A stretch of DNA of 64,000 nucleotides from Callipepla californica brunnescens (taxonomy: Eukaryota > Chordata > Aves > Galliformes > Odontophoridae), in the NCBI GenBank assembly GCA_023055505.1, contig JALIRH010000004.1, positions 38,693,502 through 38,757,501 of the forward strand, given 5' to 3'. Below the pieces are notes generated by a model. The model was not told the origin of the DNA. It saw only the letters and a program-made list of their open reading frames with translations, and did no database searches. The stretch's first letter is position 1; every line of letters begins with the position of its first letter. The position numbers and the translations under genes are program-made. Below are positions 54,801-60,800 of this stretch, in pieces.

Positions 54801-57800
54801 ATAATTCTATTATTCAATACTCCACATAAACTGGATGGAGGATTTGCTGACAGGGCTGCCAGTAATCATTTTTTACTGTTTGTTACTATGTCAAGGGAGC
54901 TGAGAGGCATAGCATTTGAAAAACCAGAAAGTGGTATATTTCAACACATACCACAGAAAGTGGTACAATTCAGTAGATTGATATTAACTTAGGAAAAAGA
55001 GAATCATCCAGATGAATTGCTTAGAAATAGAATGCTAACTGTTTTTCAAATTTCAGGCACTAAAACTCAATTATGGATTAATAATTTTGTGGTCAAAACT
55101 AAACTCATTTGTCTACTCAGCTTCTGTGTTTCAAAGCACAGGTGATTAAATAGAGGTCAAAGAAGAATATTTCCCTCCTCTATAAACATTTTGCAATATT
55201 TTGTCCTGAGCCTATGACTCGGAGTACAATAGTTACTTTTGCCACTGCAAGAAGAAAGATACCAAATCTAATTTCATCCTATATCCTCTGAAGTCAATTA
55301 GACCCTAAAATTGAAACATTTAAGACTTGATTTTGAGGAATGTTGGACATTTGTAGTTCCCCTTGAATTCAGATAGAATCATCTTCATCTCTGTTTATTA
55401 AAATATAAACATCATATGATATTTTATGGGTCAGCCATATCATCTTCTGAAAGCTTTTCTCCAGGGTTCTCTGGTTTGGAATTTTTTATTTAATCTGACA
55501 GCTTTGTTACATTGAGTACTGTGCACATCTTGGGCATGTCTTGTACTAGCCGAAGGCCAGACTGGCATTCTTCATTGTTCTAACAAAGGAACTATGAAAA
55601 TTTGTGCTGTGGGAATACAAGCACTGCATTGACTCCATTTGTTTTCCCTTTGAGGTTTTTCTTGCTCTGGCACTTCTCAGAGCTTACACCTTTATGGTCA
55701 AACTGGAATCGTTCATAAGAATTGGATTTATTTCTTCTCTCCCTTGCATGCTCATTTCAGAATTACAACTAGCTTGAGTGCTATACGACTTTACTACAGG
55801 AATACCCCAGAAGCATTTGTTAGTTAGAAAAAAACAACCAACCAGCCAACCAACCAACCAACAAACAAAAAAAAACAACAACCCACAACAAAACAAAAAC
55901 AAGCTAACAAATTTCAGTGGTGTTAATTTCAGCGATGCTTACAAAGAAAATACACAGAAAACACACAAAGCCAATCATTTACCCTGTTTTTCCACCACGA
56001 TTCAAGTGAACATAAGAGCATCTGTGTGACTGAATTTGATTTTCTGCAATTGCATCTGATGGGCTTTACTTGCAGAAATGCTCAGCTGCTTGAAGAACAC
56101 AGCTGTTAAACTCTCAGCAAACTTTTAAGACTTTGATTCTGGACCACTGTAAATTCAGGAGGTGCATGACAAAGATATTATTGAAAGTTTCATTAGTTAA
56201 TCTTTCATTGCTGTCATAGATAAGAGCATTTCATGATGCAAGAAGCTACACTGACTGGTCTATCTTTTGATACCGTCATCAGATAAAAAAGCAAATTACA
56301 GTGAGAAGAAAAACATCAAAGAATGCCTATTTCTAATTAAAGTAATTCAAATAAAAAGAAAAGCATTTCAAACAGACAAAAACAGACCTGTTTTGTGGCA
56401 CAAAAGAAGCGAAGATAAAAACACTAACGTACTTGAAAGCTGGTACTTAAACTTATTTCTTTTATGTTCTAGTGTGGAACAGCAGCAATGGAATGCATGA
56501 GGCAGTATGTTGGGGAAGTGCTGGATTTCATTGCAGATATGCATACCTTAACCAAATTGAAGGTTGGTTATGGGCATACATAAAGTGTACGTGGATTTTT
56601 TGTAGTTGTTGTAGTTTTAAATATGCTTTCCGTAATTAGCCTGCCTGGCAGGAAACATTGTAAGCCTTTGAGGAAGACTGACTTGTTTTTCTTCCTTCCT
56701 TTTTTTACTTATCTCACGTACTTGCTCACTTTCCCCTTATTCTCTCCACTATAATGTATGTCCTGGAGGAACAATTTATTGGAGGATAACAGTATCACAA
56801 AAGAGGAAGAATCCCTATGAAACTGAAAATCACCTTTCTTAAAATCCATGGTAACCCTGTTTTACTGGACAAAATACCTTTTTTTTTGTATGTTCTTACC
56901 CCATTGGCTGTATGCCTTGAATCCCATTGTGATATAAAAGAAATTTTTTGGTAGGAGAAGCACACTTCTGTACAGTAGCTGGAGTAGAAATTTACTTCAA
57001 AGTACAAAATAATTAATCATTTCAGACTGAACTGAATTGCCTTCCCACTGTATCCTTTAAAATTATTCACCCATTTCTCTTCCAGTTCAGAACTACTTTC
57101 AAAAGAGATTGGCAAATAAATCAAAATGAGAGAGAGATACATCTGATTTGCCACTTCCATAGAAATGGGGAACAGGAACAATTCATTTGAAAATACTTGC
57201 ATTAAAATTTTTCTTGTATAAAAATTTTCTGTAGGAATATCTCTTTCATTTGCACTTTCTGTTGGTGCCCCTTCTCCCTTGAGTTGCAGTCTGTTTTTTA
57301 GAGATGCTTTCACAAAACTTGTCTGAGCTGTTAATTTCTTATCCTTGCTAGGGCTATCGATTTAGCTCATTTGTATATCTAGATATAGCTAGGACATAAA
57401 CTTCACCCAGTTTGTCACTTTAATATTTTAAAATTAGACAAAAAGCTCAACAAATGTGTACTCTGTGGTATTTAAAATGAAATCAGAACCTACTTGTCAA
57501 AACTGCACGTTGTATTGGTTTGAATCTGCGTTGTCTGAGTCCATGTAATACAGGACCACCAAAAACAACAGTCAAAAATGGTAGTAATTTAATTTATTTT
57601 GCAGAAGAAATTTTGGCTGTTTTTGCAAAATTAAAAGACAGTTCTTATTAAGTAGGGCTGAACTTGAGAAGTCAGGTTTTTCATTTTCAGATTCTAGTAG
57701 GGTCTAAAGATAAACTTATTATGTGCTTGCAGAATTGTTGGAAGATACTGCAAATGTTTCTAAGTTTATAAATAGTCAGAGTTTTAACCAAATTCACAAT

Positions 57801-60800
57801 ATCTAGATTTACTTTCTTTTAACCTGCTAAATATAATTACATATGTTGCCTGGGATTTGTTAACACTGGTGCTCCCACCCAGTTGTACATTTCTTTCTAT
57901 GAATGCATATCGTACTATGACTATCAAGAGCATCTGGACTAACCGATTCACATAGAGTACATTGTAGGATTCATATGACTAGTAACTTTTCAACAGGAAG
58001 AGCTGAATCATTTCAACATTTCAAATTTTTGAAGTTTCCCAAGTTTCAAATGCTGAGTGATGCATTTCAGAAGAAAAAAAAAAAAGAGAAAATATTATTA
58101 AATGCTGTCCTATAATCAGTGAACAAATAGCTGAAGATATTGATTAATTTCCAGTGTCCTTTTTTTGGGTAGTTTCATTTGTGTGAAAGAAGTTAATTAT
58201 TTTCAGTCCTACATATTCTCATGTATTGCTTTATAGACAAGATAGAAATGTTAATTTACAGGATAATCTAATTTCAGTTTATTTTTTCCGTTCTGTTGAT
58301 TATCTTTCTTTTCCTTTGGGATAACATTTTAACTGCTAGAGCTCAGGCTTTATTTCGAAAATGCCATGGTTTTTGAAGAATGTAATCGCCTGCATACCTT
58401 TCTGTCCTTCTTACCTGTCTGTAGCAAAGTCACTAGATATCTGTGCTGACAGGTTTCTTTTATAATTTTGAAGAGACTTCAAGGGATTTTGAAAGTGCAA
58501 GTTGCTGGGGGTCAGATCCTGATATAAAATATTATTGATCCACTGATTTTTATTCTTTTATAATAGTTTAATTATCAATAGTCTTTTTTTCTTATGCAAA
58601 GCACATATATATACTCAGCCTATGTTCCATTGGTACAGAGACAGAAGGTAATGCAAAGTTAGCTCAGCTAGAAATGTACAATTATCACAAAGAGCGCCAG
58701 TGAAACATTCCTTGCAGCTGTCAAAACAGCATAATAAATTATCTTTCCAGGCAGAAATGTATGTTGATGTCTTGGTAAAAGGTTTAGTCCTTGCATTTCC
58801 AGGGCTTAGCGGCATTTGTAGTAAATAACGTGAGCAGCACAGGTGTATCACTGGTGAATGAGAGACACCATATTTCTGTGTAAGGAAATAGAATATTGCA
58901 CAATTCTATTGCACAAGGAAGGCATTTCCTGCCCAGGGTGACACCCAATTGAATGGCTGGATTCTTTGATCTTTAACTAGTTAAACTGTCTGGATGAGAA
59001 ACCATTAATTTGCACTTATCAGCTTTGAGTTTTTGGTACAACAGGTGCTTAGACATTTTGTAAAGCCATCTTCGTGTGGGTTCTTGAGAATGTGGCCTCC
59101 TTGAAAAAAGGTGCATTGTAATACACTTACTAATACAGAGACTGAAGAATGTTTGTAAACCCATTTCTGAGTTATATTCTGTAGTTTTAATCTCAAGCTA
59201 GAGACCTCGAGAAAGAGACTGAAGGAACTAGAATATTCTTTTCAAGTAGGAAATAAGATCTTTGCTTTACAGAGTCACATGAAGACTTGTTCTCAGCCGC
59301 TGCATGAAGACACATTTGGTGGGCATCTGAAAGTTGGTTTAGCTCAGATTACTGCTATGGAAATCACACGAGGAAACCACAGAGACAACAAAGCTGTGAT
59401 CCGATATTTACCTTGGCTTTACCATCCTCCTTCAGCAATGCAACAAGGGTGAGAATGCTTTTCCACAAAAAGGAATACTAACATGAATTAGAATTCTCCG
59501 CAGAATTCTATGTTTGTTTTGAGGTTGAGAAGATAGGCTGCGTAGTTGGGAGTAGTGGGCATGGGTCACTGAAAATGCTCATCAGCATCTCCCTTATCCT
59601 TATCTGAGAAGCCATCAGAGCAACATTTAAATCACAGACCAGTGGAGGTATCTCCTTTGAGTTGACTGGAGTTGCACTGGAAATGAACTTCTTTCTCCAT
59701 CTCAATACAGAGAGTGAAAAAGGTGCAAGTAATTTATTAGTCCTACAATTATATAAAATATGATAATAGAAAAATGGAATTAATGTTCCTTGAAAGTACT
59801 GATTACAAATTAGCAAGGTGTTTGTGTGTCTGCTTAGATGGTGATAAAACATACTGACTTCACCTAGGGAGAAGACCTGGTGTTCAAGACCTTTTTTTTT
59901 TTCCAGTGTGAGAAATCCTGATGTGCAATGTCTTATCTTAAAAGAAGAGCAAAGCACTGTCCTTATCTTACAGCACTAGCAAGTGAGATGTTTTGAGTGT
60001 AGCTCACAGGATTGTACTTTAGCAAATCTATATTCTAGTCCCAGGCTTTCTACCTGGGCTTCTATGGAGTAAGTTGTTTTGGCTCCAGTCTCACAGATAG
60101 AACATACATAGGTTTGAAATATGGAGAATAAGAAACCCTTTGGGCTACAGTTTCTTATTTGTAAAAATTACATTATGAATTCAGAGGTCAAGATGTGGAC
60201 TTCCCGTGAGAACTTGTATGTATTTGAAGATGAACATTTTATAAGTCTGCAAAAAAAAAAAAACAAACCTTTGTTTCTATGAGTCCTTGACAATGTCATT
60301 AAATTATAAATGAGTGAGAGTAGTGAGTAGCCTACTAGGTAGTGATTTGTTGATCTAAAATATTTTTCCCATGCCTATGTATACATATGGGTATGTAGTT
60401 TGAACTGTTTCACAGGAAGGGAATAGATAAGATGGCTTGAGAAAATAATTTTCCTTCTTTGATTAAGCACAGAGCTTCATAATTAAGTTTTGCACTAGTT
60501 GGTGGATGAATTGATAACAGTCATGAAGAAACACAGTCTTTGCCCTCAAAAGAATGCTGTCCTAGTGTCTAGGGAGAAACAAAGAAAAGAAGAAACAAAC
60601 TCCACTTGGAGTTCATGTATGGAGAAGTGGAGAACAGCGAAATGAAGGCAGGGCAGGGTACCTGTGTCTCAGAGCTAGCTGAGGAGTGAAGAATATCTTG
60701 TCATAGCCTTGTCAGCTGTGTTGTCCTGGGAATCAGGGGGAAGGCTTTTGTTTTGGCAATCCTCATTTGATGATTTCTGTGTAAAAATATCACTGTGCGT

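Noticed and set aside
55684..56029. Open frames with KKQPTSQPTNQQT-type or polar repeats
   Set aside because: Produced by the AACC simple repeat.
59508..59957. 149-codon antisense open frame
   Set aside because: Intronic, no recognisable domain, and no supporting signals on that strand.
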